A stretch of 64,000 nucleotides of DNA from Glandiceps talaboti (GCF_964340395.1 NC_135565.1:178501-242500); one strand, 5' to 3'; shown: positions 1 to 17,869, counted from the first letter of the stretch. Program-made: numbers and translations. The notes: generated by a model not told the origin, from the sequence alone.

Positions 1-3000
1 ACACACCTAAGACTCTACTACATTGTCTTACACACCTAAGACTCTAGTACATTGTCTTACACACCTAAGACTCTAGTACATTGTCTTACACACCTAAGAC
101 TCTACTACATTGTCTTACACACCTAAGACTCTAGTACATTGTCTTACACACCTAAGACTCTAGTACATTGTCTTACACACCTAAGACTCTAGTACATTGT
201 CTTACACACCTAAGACTCTAGTACATTGTCTTACACACCTAAGACTCTAGTACATTGTCTTACACACCTAAGACTCTACTACATTGTCTTACACACCTAA
301 GACTCTAGTACATTGTCTTACACACCTAAGATTCTAGTACATTGTCTTACACACCTAAGACTCTACTACATTGTCTTACACACCTAAGAATCTACTACAT
401 TGTCTTACACACCTAAGACTCTACTACATTGTCTTACACACCTAAGACTCTACTACATTGTCTTACACACCTAAGACTCTACTACATTGTCTTACACACC
501 TACGAGTCTAGTACATTGTCTTACACACCTAAGACTCTAGTACATTGTCTTACACACCTAAGACTCTGCTACATTGTCTTACAAACCTAAGACTCTAGTA
601 CATTGTCTTACACACCTAAGACTCTAGTACATTGTCTTACACACCTAAGACTCTAGTACATTGTCTTACACACCTAAGACGCTAGTACATTGTCTTACAC
701 ACCTAAGACTCTACTACATTGTCTTACACACCTAAGACTCTAGTATATTGTCTTACACACCTAAGACTCTAGAACATTGTCTTACACACTTACGACTCTA
801 GTACATTGTCTTACACACCTAAGACTCTAGTACATTGTCTTACACACCTAAGACTCTAGTACATTGTCTTACACACCTAAGACTCTAGTACATTGTCTTA
901 CACACCTAAGACTCTACTACATTGTCTTACACACCTAAGACTCTACTACATTGTCTTACACACCTAAGACTCTACTACATTGTCTTACACACCTAAGACT
1001 CTACTACATTGTCTTACACACCTAAGACTCTACTACATTGTCTTACACACCTAAGACTCTAGTACATTGTCTTACACACCTAAGACTCTACTACATTGTC
1101 TTACACACCTAAGACTCTAGTACATTGTCTTACACACCTAAGACTCTACTACATTGTCTTACACACCTAAGACTCTAGTACATTGTCTTACACACCTAAG
1201 ACTCTAGAACATTGTCTTACACACCTAAGACTCTAGTACATTGTCTTACACACCTAAGACTCTAGTACATTGTCTTACACACCTAAGACTCTACTACATT
1301 GTCTTACACACCTAAGACTCTACTACATTGTCTTACACACCTAAGACTCTAGAACATTGTCTTACACACTTACGACTCTAGTACATTGTCTTACACACCT
1401 AAGACTCTAGTACATTGTCTTACACACCCAAGACTCTAGTACATTGTCTTACACACCTAAGACTCTGCTACATTGTCTTACACACCTAAGACTCTAGTAC
1501 ATTGTCTTACACACCTAAGACTCTACTACATTGTCTTACACACCTAAAACTCTAGTACATTGTCTTACACACCTAAGACTCTACTACATTGTCTTACACA
1601 CCTAAGACTCTAGTACATTGTCTTACACACCTAAGACTCTAGTACATTGTCTTACACACCTAAGACTCTAGTACATTGTCTTACACACCTAAGACTCTAC
1701 TACATTGTCTTACACACCTAAGATTCTAGTACATTGTCTTACACACCTAAGACTCTAGTACATTGTCTTACACACCTAAGACTCTACTACATTGTCTTAC
1801 ACACCTAAGACTCTAGTACATTGTCTTACACACCTAAGACTCTACTACATTGTCTTACACACCTAAGACTCTACTACATTGTCTTACACACCTAAGACTC
1901 TACTACATTGTCTTACACACCTAAGACTCTACTACATTGTCTTACACACCTAAGACTCTAGAACATTGTCTTACACACTTACGACTCTACTACATTGTCT
2001 TACACACCTAAGACTCTACTACATTGTCTTACACACCTAAGACTCTAGTACATTGTCTTACACACCTAAGACTCTAGTACATTGTCTTACACACCTAAGA
2101 CTCTACTACATTGTCTTACACACCTAAGACTCTACTACATTGTCTTACACACCTAAGACTCTACTACATTGTCTTACACACCTAAGACTCTACTACATTG
2201 TCTTACACACCTAAGACTCTAGTACATTGTCTTACACACCTAAGACTCTACTACATTGTCTTACACACCTAAGACTCTAGTACATTGTCTTACACACCTA
2301 AGACTCTACTACATTGTCTTACACACCTAAGACTCTACTACATTGTCTTACACACCAAAGACTCTACTACATTGTCTTACACACCTAAGACTCTACTACA
2401 TTGTCTTACACACCTAAGACTCTAGTACATTGTCTTACACACCTAAGACTCTACTACATTGTCTTACACACCTAAGACTCTACTACATTGTCTTACACAC
2501 CTAAGACTCTACTACATTGTCTTACACACCTAAGACTCTACTACATTGTCTTACACACCTAAGACTCTACTACATTGTCTTACACACCTAAGACTCTACT
2601 ACATTGTCTTACACACCTAAGACTCTACTACATTGTCTTACACACCTAAGACTCTACTACATTGTCTTACACACCTAAGACTCTACTACATTGTCTTACA
2701 CACCTAAGACTCTACTACATTGTCTTACACACCTAAGACTCTACTACATTGTCTTACACACCTAAGACTCTAGTACATTGTCTTACACACCTAAGACTCT
2801 ACTACATTGTCTTACACACCTAAGACTCTAGTACATTGTCTTACACACCTAAGACTCTACTACATTATCTTACACACCTAAGACTCTAGTACATTGTCTT
2901 ACACACCTAAGACTCTAGAACATTGTCTTACACACCTAAGACTCTAGTACATTGTCTTACACACCTAAGACTCTACTACATTGTCTTACACACCTAAGAC

Positions 3001-6000
3001 TCTAGTACATTGTCTTACACACCTAAGACTCTACTACATTGTCTTACACACCTAAGACTCTACTACATTGTCTTACACACCTAAGACTCTACTACATTGT
3101 CTTACACACCTAAGACTCTACTACATTGTCTTACACACCTAAGACACTACTACATTGTCTTACACACCTAAGACTCTAGTACATTGTCTTACACACCTAA
3201 GACTCTACTACATTGTCTTACACACCTAAGACTCTACTACATTGTCTTACACACCTAAGACTCTAGTACATTGTCTTACACACCTAAGACTCTACTACAT
3301 TGTCTTACACACCTAAGACTCTACTACATTGTCTTACACACCTAAGACTCTAGTACATTGTCTTACACACCTAAGACTCTAGTACATTGTCTTACACACC
3401 TAAGACTCTAGTACATTGTCTTACACACCTAAGACTCTACTACATTGTCTTACACACCTAAGACTCTAGTACATTGTCTTACACACCTAAGACTCTACTA
3501 CATTGTCTTACACACCTAAGACTCTAGTACATTGTCTTACACACCTAAGACTCTAGTACATTGTCTTACACACCTAAGACTCTACTACATTGTCTTACAC
3601 ACCTAAGACTCTAGTACATTGTCTTACACACCTAAGATTCTAGTACATTGTCTTACACACCTAAGACTCTACTACATTGTCTTACACACCTAAGACTCTA
3701 CTACATTGTCTTACACACCTAAGACTCTACTACATTGTCTTACACACCTAAGACTCTACTACATTGTCTTACACACCTAAGACTCTACTACATTGTCTTA
3801 CACACCTACGAGTCTAGTACATTGTCTTACACACCTAAGACTCTAGTACATTGTCTTACACACCTAAGACTCTGCTACATTGTCTTACAAACCTAAGACT
3901 CTAGTACATTGTCTTACACACCTAAGACTCTAGTACATTGTCTTACACACCTAAGACTCTAGTACATTGTCTTACACACCTAAGACGCTAGTACATTGTC
4001 TTACACACCTAAGACTCTACTACATTGTCTTACACACCTAAGACTCTAGTACATTGTCTTACACACCTAAGACTCTAGAACATTGTCTTACACACTTACG
4101 ACTCTAGTACATTGTCTTACACACCTAAGACTCTAGTACATTGTCTTACACACCTAAGACTCTAGTACATTGTCTTACACACCTAAGACTCTAGTACATT
4201 GTCTTACACACCTAAGACTCTACTACATTGTCTTACACACCTAAGACTCTACTACATTGTCTTACACACCTAAGACTCTACTACATTGTCTTACACACCT
4301 AAGACTCTACTACATTGTCTAACACACCTAAGACTCTAGTACATTGTCTTACACACCTAAGACTCTAGTACATTGTCTTACACACCTAAGACTCTACTAC
4401 ATTGTCTTACACACCTAAGACTCTAGTACATTGTCTTACACACCTAAGACTCTACTACATTGTCTTACACACCTAAGACTCTAGTACATTGTCTTACACA
4501 CCTAAGACTCTAGTACATTGTCTTACACACCTAAGACTCTACTACATTGTCTTACACACCTAAGACTCTAGTACATTGTCTTACACACCTAAGACTCTAG
4601 TACATTGTCTTACACACCTAAGACTCTACTACATTGTCTTACACACCTAAGACTCTAGTACATTGTCTTACACACCTAAGATTCTAGTACATTGTCTTAC
4701 ACACCTAAGACTCTACTACATTGTCTTACACACCTAAGACTCTACTACATTGTCTTACACACCTAAGACTCTACTACATTGTCTTACACACCTAAGACTC
4801 TACTACATTGTCTTACACACCTAAGACTCTACTACATTGTCTTACACACCTACGAGTCTAGTACATTGTCTTACACACCTAAGACTCTAGTACATTGTCT
4901 TACACACCTAAGACTCTGCTACATTGTCTTACAAACCTAAGACTCTAGTACATTGTCTTACACACCTAAGACTCTAGTACATTGTCTTACACACCTAAGA
5001 CTCTAGTACATTGTCTTACACACCTAAGACGCTAGTACATTGTCTTACACACCTAAGACTCTACTACATTGTCTTACACACCTAAGACTCTAGTACATTG
5101 TCTTACACACCTAAGACTCTAGAACATTGTCTTACACACTTACGACTCTAGTACATTGTCTTACACACCTAAGACTCTAGTACATTGTCTTACACACCTA
5201 AGACTCTAGTACATTGTCTTACACACCTAAGACTCTAGTACATTGTCTTACACACCTAAGACTCTACTACATTGTCTTACACACCTAAGACTCTACTACA
5301 TTGTCTTACACACCTAAGACTCTACTACATTGTCTTACACACCTAAGACTCTACTACATTGTCTTACACACCTAAGACTCTACTACATTGTCTTACACAC
5401 CTAAGACTCTAGTACATTGTCTTACACACCTAAGACTCTACTACATTGTCTTACACACCTAAGACTCTAGTACATTGTCTTACACACCTAAGACTCTACT
5501 ACATTGTCTTACACACCTAAGACTCTAGTACATTGTCTTACACACCTAAGACTCTAGAACATTGTCTTACACACCTAAGACTCTAGTACATTGTCTTACA
5601 CACCTAAGACTCTACTACATTGTCTTACACACCTAAGACTCTACTACATTGTCTTACACACCTAAGACTCTAGAACATTGTCTTACACACTTACGACTCT
5701 AGTACATTGTCTTACACACCTAAGACTCTACTACATTGTCTTACACACCTAAGACTCTAGTACATTGTCTTACACACCTAAGACTCTACTACATTGTCTT
5801 ACACACCTAAGACTCTAGTACATTGTCTTACACACCTAAGACTCTACTACATTATCTTACACACCTAAGACTCTAGTACATTGTCTTACACACCTAAGAC
5901 TCTAGAACATTGTCTTACACACCTAAGACTCTAGTACATTGTCTTACACACCTAAGACTCTAGTACATTGTCTTACACACCTAAGACTCTAGTACATTGT

Positions 6001-9000
6001 CTTACACACCTAAGACTCTACTACATTGTCTTACACACCTAAGACTCTAGTACATTGTCTTACACACCTAAGACTCTACTACATTGTCTTACACACCTAA
6101 GACTCTACTACATTGTCTTACACACCTAAGACTCTACTACATTGTCTTACACACCTAAGACTCTACTACATTGTCTTACACACCTAAGACACTACTACAT
6201 TCTCTTACACACCTAAGACTCTAGTACATTGTCTTACACACCTAAGACTCTAGTACATTGTCTTACACACCTAAGACTCTACTACATTGTCTTACACACC
6301 TAAGACTCTACTACATTGTCTTACACACCTAAGACTCTAGTACATTGTCTTACACACCTAAGACTCTACTACATTGTCTTACACACCTAAGACTCTACTA
6401 CATTGTCTTACACACCTAAGACTCTAGTACATTGTCTTACACACCTAAGACTCTAGTACATTGTCTTACACACCTAAGACTCTAGTACATTGTCTTACAC
6501 ACCTAAGACTCTACTACATTGTCTTACACACCTAAGACTCTAGTACATTGTCTTACACACCTAAGACTCTACTACATTGTCTTACACACCTAAGACTCTA
6601 GTACATTGTCTTACACACCTAAGACTCTAGTACATTGTCTTACACACCTAAGACTCTACTACATTGTCTTACACACCTAAGACTCTAGTACATTGTCTTA
6701 CACACCTAAGATTCTAGTACATTGTCTTACACACCTAAGACTCTACTACATTGTCTTACACACCTAAGACTCTACTACATTGTCTTACACACCTAAGACT
6801 CTACTACATTGTCTTACACACCTAAGACTCTACTACATTGTCTTACACACCTAAGACTCTACTACATTGTCTTACACACCTACGAGTCTAGTACATTGTC
6901 TTACACACCTAAGACTCTAGTACATTGTCTTACACACCTAAGACTCTGCTACATTGTCTTACAAACCTAAGACTCTAGTACATTGTCTTACACACCTAAG
7001 ACTCTAGTACATTGTCTTACACACCTAAGACTCTAGTACATTGTCTTACACACCTAAGACGCTAGTACATTGTCTTACACACCTAAGACTCTACTACATT
7101 GTCTTACACACCTAAGACTCTACTACATTGTCTTACACACCTAAGACTCTAGTACATTGTCTTACACACCTAAGACTCTAGAACATTGTCTTACACACCT
7201 AAGACTCTAGTACATTGTCTTACACACCTAAGACTCTAGTACATTGTCTTACACACCTAAGACTCTAGTACATTGTCTTACACACCTAAGACTCTACTAC
7301 ATTGTCTTACACACCTAAGACTCTACTACATTGTCTTACACACATAAGACTCTACTACATTGTCTTACACACCTAAGACTCTACTACATTGTCTTACACA
7401 CCTAAGACTCTACTACATTGTCTTACACACCTAAGACTCTAGTACATTGTCTTACACACCTAAGACTCTACTACATTGTCTTACACACCTAAGACTCTAG
7501 TACATTGTCTTACACACCTAAGACTCTACTACATTGTCTTACACACCTAAGACTCTAGTACATTGTCTTACACACCTAAGACTCTAGTACATTGTCTTAC
7601 ACACCTAAGACTCTACTACATTGTCTTACACACCTAAGACTCTAGTACATTGTCTTACACACCTAAGACTCTAGTACATTGTCTTACACACCTAAGACTC
7701 TACTACATTGTCTTACACACCTAAGACTCTAGTACATTGTCTTACACACCTAAGATTCTAGTACATTGTCTTACACACCTAAGACTCTACTACATTGTCT
7801 TACACACCTAAGACTCTACTACATTGTCTTACACACCTAAGACTCTACTACATTGTCTTACACACCTAAGACTCTACTACATTGTCTTACACACCTAAGA
7901 CTCTACTACATTGTCTTACACACCTACGAGTCTAGTACATTGTCTTACACACCTAAGACTCTAGTACATTGTCTTACACACCTAAGACTCTGCTACATTG
8001 TCTTACAAACCTAAGACTCTAGTACATTGTCTTACACACCTAAGACTCTAGTACATTGTCTTACACACCTAAGACTCTAGTACATTGTCTTACACACCTA
8101 AGACGCTAGTACATTGTCTTACACACCTAAGACTCTACTACATTGTCTTACACACCTAAGACTCTAGTACATTGTCTTACACACCTAAGACTCTAGAACA
8201 TTGTCTTACACACTTACGACTCTAGTACATTGTCTTACACACCTAAGACTCTAGTACATTGTCTTACACACCTAAGACTCTAGTACATTGTCTTACACAC
8301 CTAAGACTCTAGTACATTGTCTTACACACCTAAGACTCTACTACATTGTCTTACACACCTAAGACTCTACTACATTGTCTTACACACCTAAGACTCTACT
8401 ACATTGTCTTACACACCTAAGACTCTACTACATTGTCTTACACACCTAAGACTCTACTACATTGTCTTACACACCTAAGACTCTAGTACATTGTCTTACA
8501 CACCTAAGACTCTACTACATTGTCTTACACACCTAAGACTCTAGTACATTGTCTTACACACCTAAGACTCTACTACATTGTCTTACACACCTAAGACTCT
8601 AGTACATTGTCTTACACACCTAAGACTCTAGAACATTGTCTTACACACCTAAGACTCTAGTACATTGTCTTACACACCTAAGACTCTACTACATTGTCTT
8701 ACACACCTAAGACTCTACTACATTGTCTTACACACCTAAGACTCTAGAACATTGTCTTACACACTTACGACTCTAGTACATTGTCTTACACACCTAAGAC
8801 TCTACTACATTGTCTTACACACCTAAGACTCTAGTACATTGTCTTACACACCTAAGACTCTACTACATTGTCTTACACACCTAAGACTCTAGTACATTGT
8901 CTTACACACCTAAGACTCTACTACATTGTCTTACACACCTAAGACTCTACTACATTGTCTTACACACCTAAGACTCTACTACATTGTCTTACACACCTAA

Positions 9001-10269
9001 GACTCTACTACATTGTCTTACACACCTAAGACTCTAGTACATTGTCTTACACACCTAAGACTCTACTACATTGTCTTACACACCTAAGACTCTACTACAT
9101 TGTCTTACACACCTAAGACTCTACTACATTGTCTTACACACCTAAGACTCTACTACATTGTCTTACACACCTAAGACTCTACTACATTGTCTTACACACC
9201 TAAGACTCTACTACATTGTCTTACACACCTAAGACTCTACTACATTGTCTTACACACCTAAGACTCTACTACATTGTCTTACACACCTAAGACTCTACTA
9301 CATTGTCTTACACACCTAAGACTCTACTACATTGTCTTACACACCTAAGACTCTACTACATTGTCTTACACACCTAAGACTCTAGTACATTGTCTTACAC
9401 ACCTAAGACTCTAGTACATTGTCTTACACACCTAAGACTCTACTACATTATCTTACACACCTAAGACTCTAGTACATTGTCTTACACACCTAAGACTCTA
9501 GAACATTGTCTTACACACCTAAGACTCTAGTACATTGTCTTACACACCTAAGACTCTAGTACATTGTCTTACACACCTAAGACTCTAGTACATTGTCTTA
9601 CACACCTAAGACTCTACTACATTGTCTTACACACCTAAGACTCTAGTACATTGTATTACACACCTAAGACTCTACTACATTGTCTTACACACCTAAGACT
9701 CTACTACATTGTCTTACACACCTAAGACTCTACTACATTGTCTTACACACCTAAGACTCTACTACATTGTCTTACACACCTAAGACACTACTACATTGTC
9801 TTACACACCTAAGACTCTAGTACATTGTCTTACACACCTAAGACTCTACTACATTGTCTTACACACCTAAGACTCTACTACATTGTCTTACACACCTAAG
9901 ACTCTAGTACATTGTCTTACACACCTAAGACTCTACTACATTGTCTTACACACCTAAGACTCTACTACATTGTCTTACACACCTAAGACTCTACTACATT
10001 GTCTTACACACCTAAGACTCTAGTACATTGTCTTACACACCTAAGACTCTAGTACATTGTCTTACACACCTAAGACTCTACTACATTGTCTTACACACCT
10101 AAGACTCTAGTACATTGTCTTACACACCTAAGACTCTACTACATTGTCTTACACACCTAAGACTCTACTACATTGTCTTACACACCTAAGACTCTAGTAC
10201 ATTGTCTTACACACCTAAGACTCTACTACATTGTCTTACACACCTAAGACTCTAGTACATTGTCTTACA

Positions 10270-13200
10270 CACCTAAGATTCTAGTACATTGTCTTACACA
10301 CCTAAGACTCTACTACATTGTCTTACACACCTAAGACTCTACTACATTGTCTTACACACCTAAGACTCTACTACATTGTCTTACACACCTAAGACTCTAC
10401 TACATTGTCTTACACACCTAAGACTCTACTACATTGTCTTACACACCTACGAGTCTAGTACATTGTCTTACACACCTAAGACTCTAGTACATTGTCTTAC
10501 ACACCTAAGACTCTGCTACATTGTCTTACAAACCTAAGACTCTAGTACATTGTCTTACACACCTAAGACTCTAGTACATTGTCTTACACACCTAAGACTC
10601 TAGTACATTGTCTTACACACCTAAGACGCTAGTACATTGTCTTACACACCTAAGACTCTACTACATTGTCTTACACACCTAAGACTCTAGTACATTGTCT
10701 TACACACCTAAGACTCTAGAACATTGTCTTACACACTTACGACTCTAGTACATTGTCTTACACACCTAAGACTCTAGTACATTGTCTTACACACCTAAGA
10801 CTCTAGTACATTGTCTTACACACCTAAGACTCTAGTACATTGTCTTACACACCTAAGACTCTAGTACATTGTCTTACACACCTAAGACTCTACTACATTG
10901 TCTTACACACCTAAGACTCTAGTACATTGTCTTACACACCTAAGACTCTACTACATTGTCTTACACACCTAAGACTCTAGTACATTGTCTTACACACCTA
11001 AGACTCTAGTACATTGTCTTACACACCTAAGACTCTAGTACATTGTCTTACACACCTAAGACTCTACTACATTGTCTTACACACCTAAGACTCTAGTACA
11101 TTGTCTTACACACCTAAGACTCTACTACATTGTCTTACACACCTAAGACTCTAGTACATTGTCTTACACACCTAAGACTCTAGTACATTGTCTTACACAC
11201 CTAAGACTCTACTACATTGTCTTACACACCTAAGACTCTAGTACATTGTCTTACACACCTAAGACTCTAGTACATTGTCTTACACACCTAAGACTCTACT
11301 ACATTGTCTTACACACCTAAGACTCTAGTACATTGTCTTACACACCTAAGATTCTAGTACATTGTCTTACACACCTAAGACTCTACTACATTGTCTTAAA
11401 CACCTAAGACTCTACTACATTGTCTTACACACCTAAGACTCTACTACATTGTCTTACACACCTAAGACTCTACTACATTGTCTTACACACCTAAGACTCT
11501 ACTACATTGTCTTACACACCTACGAGTCTAGTACATTGTCTTACACACCTAAGACTCTAGTACATTGTCTTACACACCTAAGACTCTGCTACATTGTCTT
11601 ACAAACCTAAGACTCTAGTACATTGTCTTACACACCTAAGACTCTAGTACATTGTCTTACACACCTAAGACTCTAGTACATTGTCTTACACACCTAAGAC
11701 GCTAGTACATTGTCTTACACACCTAAGACTCTACTACATTGTCTTACACACCTAAGACTCTAGTACATTGTCTTACACACCTAAGACTCTAGAACATTGT
11801 CTTACACACTTACGACTCTAGTACATTGTCTTACACACCTAAGACTCTAGTACATTGTCTTACACACCTAAGACTCTAGTACATTGTCTTACACACCTAA
11901 GACTCTAGTACATTGTCTTACACACCTAAGACTCTACTACATTGTCTTACACACCTAAGACTCTACTACATTGTCTTACACACCTAAGACTCTACTACAT
12001 TGTCTTACACACCTAAGACTCTACTACATTGTCTTACACACCTAAGACTCTACTACATTGTCTTACACACCTAAGACTCTAGTACATTGTCTTACACACC
12101 TAAGACTCTACTACATTGTCTTACACACCTAAGACTCTAGTACATTGTCTTACACACCTAAGACTCTACTACATTGTCTTACACACCTAAGACTCTAGTA
12201 CATTGTCTTACACACCTAAGACTCTAGAACATTGTCTTACACACCTAAGACTCTAGTACATTGTCTTACACACCTAAGACTCTACTACATTGTCTTACAC
12301 ACCTAAGACTCTACTACATTGTCTTACACACCTAAGACTCTAGAACATTGTCTTACACACTTACGACTCTAGTACATTGTCTTACACACCTAAGACTCTA
12401 GTACATTGTCTTACACACCCAAGACTCTAGTACATTGTCTTACACACCTAAGACTCTGCTACATTGTCTTACACACCTAAGACTCTAGTACATTGTCTTA
12501 CACACCTAAGACTCTACTACATTGTCTTACACACCTAAAACTCTAGTACATTGTCTTACACACCTAAGACTCTACTACATTGTCTTACACACCTAAGACT
12601 CTAGTACATTGTCTTACACACCTAAGACTCTAGTACATTGTCTTACACACCTAAGACTCTAGTACATTGTCTTACACACCTAAGACTCTACTACATTGTC
12701 TTACACACCTAAGATTCTAGTACATTGTCTTACACACCTAAGACTCTAGTACATTGTCTTACACACCTAAGACTCTACTACATTGTCTTACACACCTAAG
12801 ACTCTAGTACATTGTCTTACACACCTAAGACTCTACTACATTGTCTTACACACCTAAGACTCTACTACATTGTCTTACACACCTAAGACTCTACTACATT
12901 GTCTTACACACCTAAGACTCTACTACATTGTCTTACACACCTAAGACTCTAGAACATTGTCTTACACACTTACGACTCTACTACATTGTCTTACACACCT
13001 AAGACTCTACTACATTGTCTTACACACCTAAGACTCTAGTACATTGTCTTACACACCTAAGACTCTAGTACATTGTCTTACACACCTAAGACTCTACTAC
13101 ATTGTCTTACACACCTAAGACTCTACTACATTGTCTTACACACCTAAGACTCTACTACATTGTCTTACACACCTAAGACTCTACTACATTGTCTTACACA

Positions 13201-13650
13201 CCCAAGACTCTAGTACATTGTCTTACACACCTAAGACTCTACTACATTGTCTTACACACCTAAGACTCTAGTACATTGTCTTACACACCTAAGACTCTAC
13301 TACATTGTCTTACACACCTAAGACTCTACTACATTGTCTTACACACCTAAGACTCTACTACATTGTCTTACACACCTAAGACTCTACTACATTGTCTTAC
13401 ACACCTAAGACTCTACTACATTGTCTTACACACCTAAGACTCTACTACATTGTCTTACACACCTAAGACTCTACTACATTGTCTTACACACCTAAGACTC
13501 TACTACATTGTCTTACACACCTAAGACTCTACTACATTGTCTTACACACCTAAGACTCTACTACATTGTCTTACACACCTAAGACTCTACTACATTGTCT
13601 TACACACCTAAGACTCTACTACATTGTCTTACACACCTAAGACTCTACTA
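10270..13650. repeat. Higher-order block duplicated at +7,600 bp inside the satellite
   Basis: Rare unit variants in this block recur at exactly +7,600 bp: AAGATTCTAG (10276 and 17876), TACGAG (10448 and 18048; 11521 and 19121), CTTAAACAC (11396 and 18996), CCCAAGACTC (12418 and 20018; 13201 and 20801) and CTAAAACTC (12537 and 20137). The correspondence fails after about 13.67 kb, where G/C types differ. This is a recent block duplication within the satellite. An assembly error in such an array cannot be excluded. Confidence 0.8.
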
Positions 13651-16600
13651 CATTGTCTTACACACCTAAGACTCTAGTACATTGTCTTACACACCTAAGA
13701 CTCTACTACATTGTCTTACACACCTAAGACTCTAGTACATTGTCTTACACACCTAAGACTCTAGTACATTGTCTTACACACCTAAGACTCTACTACATTG
13801 TCTTACACACCTAAGACTCTACTACATTGTCTTACACACCTAAGATTCTAGTACATTGTCTTACACACCTAAGACTCTACTACATTGTCTTACACACCTA
13901 AGACTCTACTACATTGTCTTACACACCTAAGACTCTACTACATTGTCTTACACACCTACGAGTCTAGTACATTGTCTTACACACCTAAGACTCTAGTACA
14001 TTGTCTTACACACCTAAGACTCTGCTACATTGTCTTACAAACCTAAGACTCTACTACATTGTCTTACACACCTAAGACTCTACTACATTGTCTTACACAC
14101 CTAAGACTCTAGTACATTGTCTTACACACCTAAGACTCTACTACATTGTCTTACACACCTAAGACTCTACTACATTGTCTTACACACCTAAGACTCTAGT
14201 ACATTGTCTTACACACCTAAGACTCTAGTACATTGTCTTACACACCTAAGACTCTAGTACATTGTCTTACACACCTAAGACTCTACTACATTGTCTTACA
14301 CACCTAAGACTCTAGTACATTGTCTTACACACCTAAGACTCTACTACATTGTCTTACACACCTAAGACTCTAGTACATTGTCTTACACACCTAAGACTCT
14401 AGTACATTGTCTTACACACCTAAGACTCTACTACATTGTCTTACACACCTAAGACTCTAGTACATTGTCTTACACACCTAAGATTCTAGTACATTGTCTT
14501 ACACACCTAAGACTCTACTACATTGTCTTACACACCTAAGACTCTACTACATTGTCTTACACACCTAAGACTCTACTACATTGTCTTACACACCTAAGAC
14601 TCTACTACATTGTCTTACACACCTAAGACTCTACTACATTGTCTTACACACCTACGAGTCTAGTACATTGTCTTACACACCTAAGACTCTAGTACATTGT
14701 CTTACACACCTAAGACTCTGCTACATTGTCTTACAAACCTAAGACTCTAGTACATTGTCTTACACACCTAAGACTCTAGTACATTGTCTTACACACCTAA
14801 GACTCTAGTACATTGTCTTACACACCTAAGACGCTAGTACATTGTCTTACACACCTAAGACTCTACTACATTGTCTTACACACCTAAGACTCTACTACAT
14901 TGTCTTACACACCTAAGACTCTAGTACATTGTCTTACACACCTAAGACTCTAGAACATTGTCTTACACACCTAAGACTCTAGTACATTGTCTTACACACC
15001 TAAGACTCTAGTACATTGTCTTACACACCTAAGACTCTAGTACATTGTCTTACACACCTAAGACTCTACTACATTGTCTTACACACCTAAGACTCTACTA
15101 CATTGTCTTACACACATAAGACTCTACTACATTGTCTTACACACCTAAGACTCTACTACATTGTCTTACACACCTAAGACTCTACTACATTGTCTTACAC
15201 ACCTAAGACTCTAGTACATTGTCTTACACACCTAAGACTCTACTACATTGTCTTACACACCTAAGACTCTAGTACATTGTCTTACACACCTAAGACTCTA
15301 CTACATTGTCTTACACACCTAAGACTCTAGTACATTGTCTTACACACCTAAGACTCTAGTACATTGTCTTACACACCTAAGACTCTACTACATTGTCTTA
15401 CACACCTAAGACTCTAGTACATTGTCTTACACACCTAAGACTCTAGTACATTGTCTTACACACCTAAGACTCTACTACATTGTCTTACACACCTAAGACT
15501 CTAGTACATTGTCTTACACACCTAAGATTCTAGTACATTGTCTTACACACCTAAGACTCTACTACATTGTCTTACACACCTAAGACTCTACTACATTGTC
15601 TTACACACCTAAGACTCTACTACATTGTCTTACACACCTAAGACTCTACTACATTGTCTTACACACCTAAGACTCTACTACATTGTCTTACACACCTACG
15701 AGTCTAGTACATTGTCTTACACACCTAAGACTCTAGTACATTGTCTTACACACCTAAGACTCTGCTACATTGTCTTACAAACCTAAGACTCTAGTACATT
15801 GTCTTACACACCTAAGACTCTAGTACATTGTCTTACACACCTAAGACTCTAGTACATTGTCTTACACACCTAAGACGCTAGTACATTGTCTTACACACCT
15901 AAGACTCTACTACATTGTCTTACACACCTAAGACTCTAGTACATTGTCTTACACACCTAAGACTCTAGAACATTGTCTTACACACCTTACGACTCTAGTA
16001 CATTGTCTTACACACCTAAGACTCTAGTACATTGTCTTACACACCTAAGACTCTAGTACATTGTCTTACACACCTAAGACTCTAGTACATTGTCTTACAC
16101 ACCTAAGACTCTACTACATTGTCTTACACACCTAAGACTCTACTACATTGTCTTACACACCTAAGACTCTACTACATTGTCTTACACACCTAAGACTCTA
16201 CTACATTGTCTTACACACCTAAGACTCTACTACATTGTCTTACACACCTAAGACTCTAGTACATTGTCTTACACACCTAAGACTCTACTACATTGTCTTA
16301 CACACCTAAGACTCTAGTACATTGTCTTACACACCTAAGACTCTACTACATTGTCTTACACACCTAAGACTCTAGTACATTGTCTTACACACCTAAGACT
16401 CTAGAACATTGTCATACACACCTAAGACTCTAGTACATTGTCTTACACACCTAAGACTCTACTACATTGTCTTACACACCTAAGACTCTACTACATTGTC
16501 TTACACACCTAAGACTCTAGAACATTGTCTTACACACTTACGACTCTAGTACATTGTCTTACACACCTAAGACTCTACTACATTGTCTTACACACCTAAG

Positions 16601-17869
16601 ACTCTAGTACATTGTCTTACACACCTAAGACTCTACTACATTGTCTTACACACCTAAGACTCTAGTACATTGTCTTACACACCTAAGACTCTACTACATT
16701 GTCTTACACACCTAAGACTCTACTACATTGTCTTACACACCTAAGACTCTACTACATTGTCTTACACACCTAAGACTCTACTACATTGTCTTACACACCT
16801 AAGACTCTAGTACATTGTCTTACACACCTAAGACTCTACTACATTGTCTTACACACCTAAGACTCTACTACATTGTCTTACACACCTAAGAACTCTACTA
16901 CATTGTCTTACACACCTAAGACTCTACTACATTGTCTTACACACCTAAGACTCTACTACATTGTCTTACACACCTAAGACTCTACTACATTGTCTTACAC
17001 ACCTAAGACTCTACTACATTGTCTTACACACCTAAGACTCTACTACATTGTCTTACACACCTAAGACTCTACTACATTGTCTTACACACCTAAGACTCTA
17101 CTACATTGTCTTACACACCTAAGACTCTACTACATTGTCTTACACACCTAAGACTCTAGTACATTGTCTTACACACCTAAGACTCTAGTACATTGTCTTA
17201 CACACCTAAGACTCTACTACATTGTCTTACACACCTAAGACTCTAGTACATTGTCTTACACACCTAAGACTCTAGAACATTGTCTTACACACCTAAGACT
17301 CTAGTACATTGTCTTACACACCTAAGACTCTAGTACATTGTCTTACACACCTAAGACTCTAGTACATTGTCTTACACACCTAAGACTCTACTACATTGTC
17401 TTACACACCTAAGACTCTAGTACATTGTCTTACACACCTAAGACTCTACTACATTGTCTTACACACCTAAGACTCTACTACATTGTCTTACACACCTAAG
17501 ACTCTACTACATTGTCTTACACACCTAAGACTCTACTACATTGTCTTACACACCTAAGACACTACTACATTGTCTTACACACCTAAGACTCTAGTACATT
17601 GTCTTACACACCTAAGACTCTACTACATTGTCTTACACACCTAAGACTCTACTACATTGTCTTACACACCTAAGACTCTAGTACATTGTCTTACACACCT
17701 AAGACTCTACTACATTGTCTTACACACCTAAGACTCTACTACATTGTCTTACACACCTAAGACTCTACTACATTGTCTTACACACCTAAGACTCTAGTAC
17801 ATTGTCTTACACACCTAAGACTCTACTACATTGTCTTACACACCTAAGACTCTAGTACATTGTCTTACA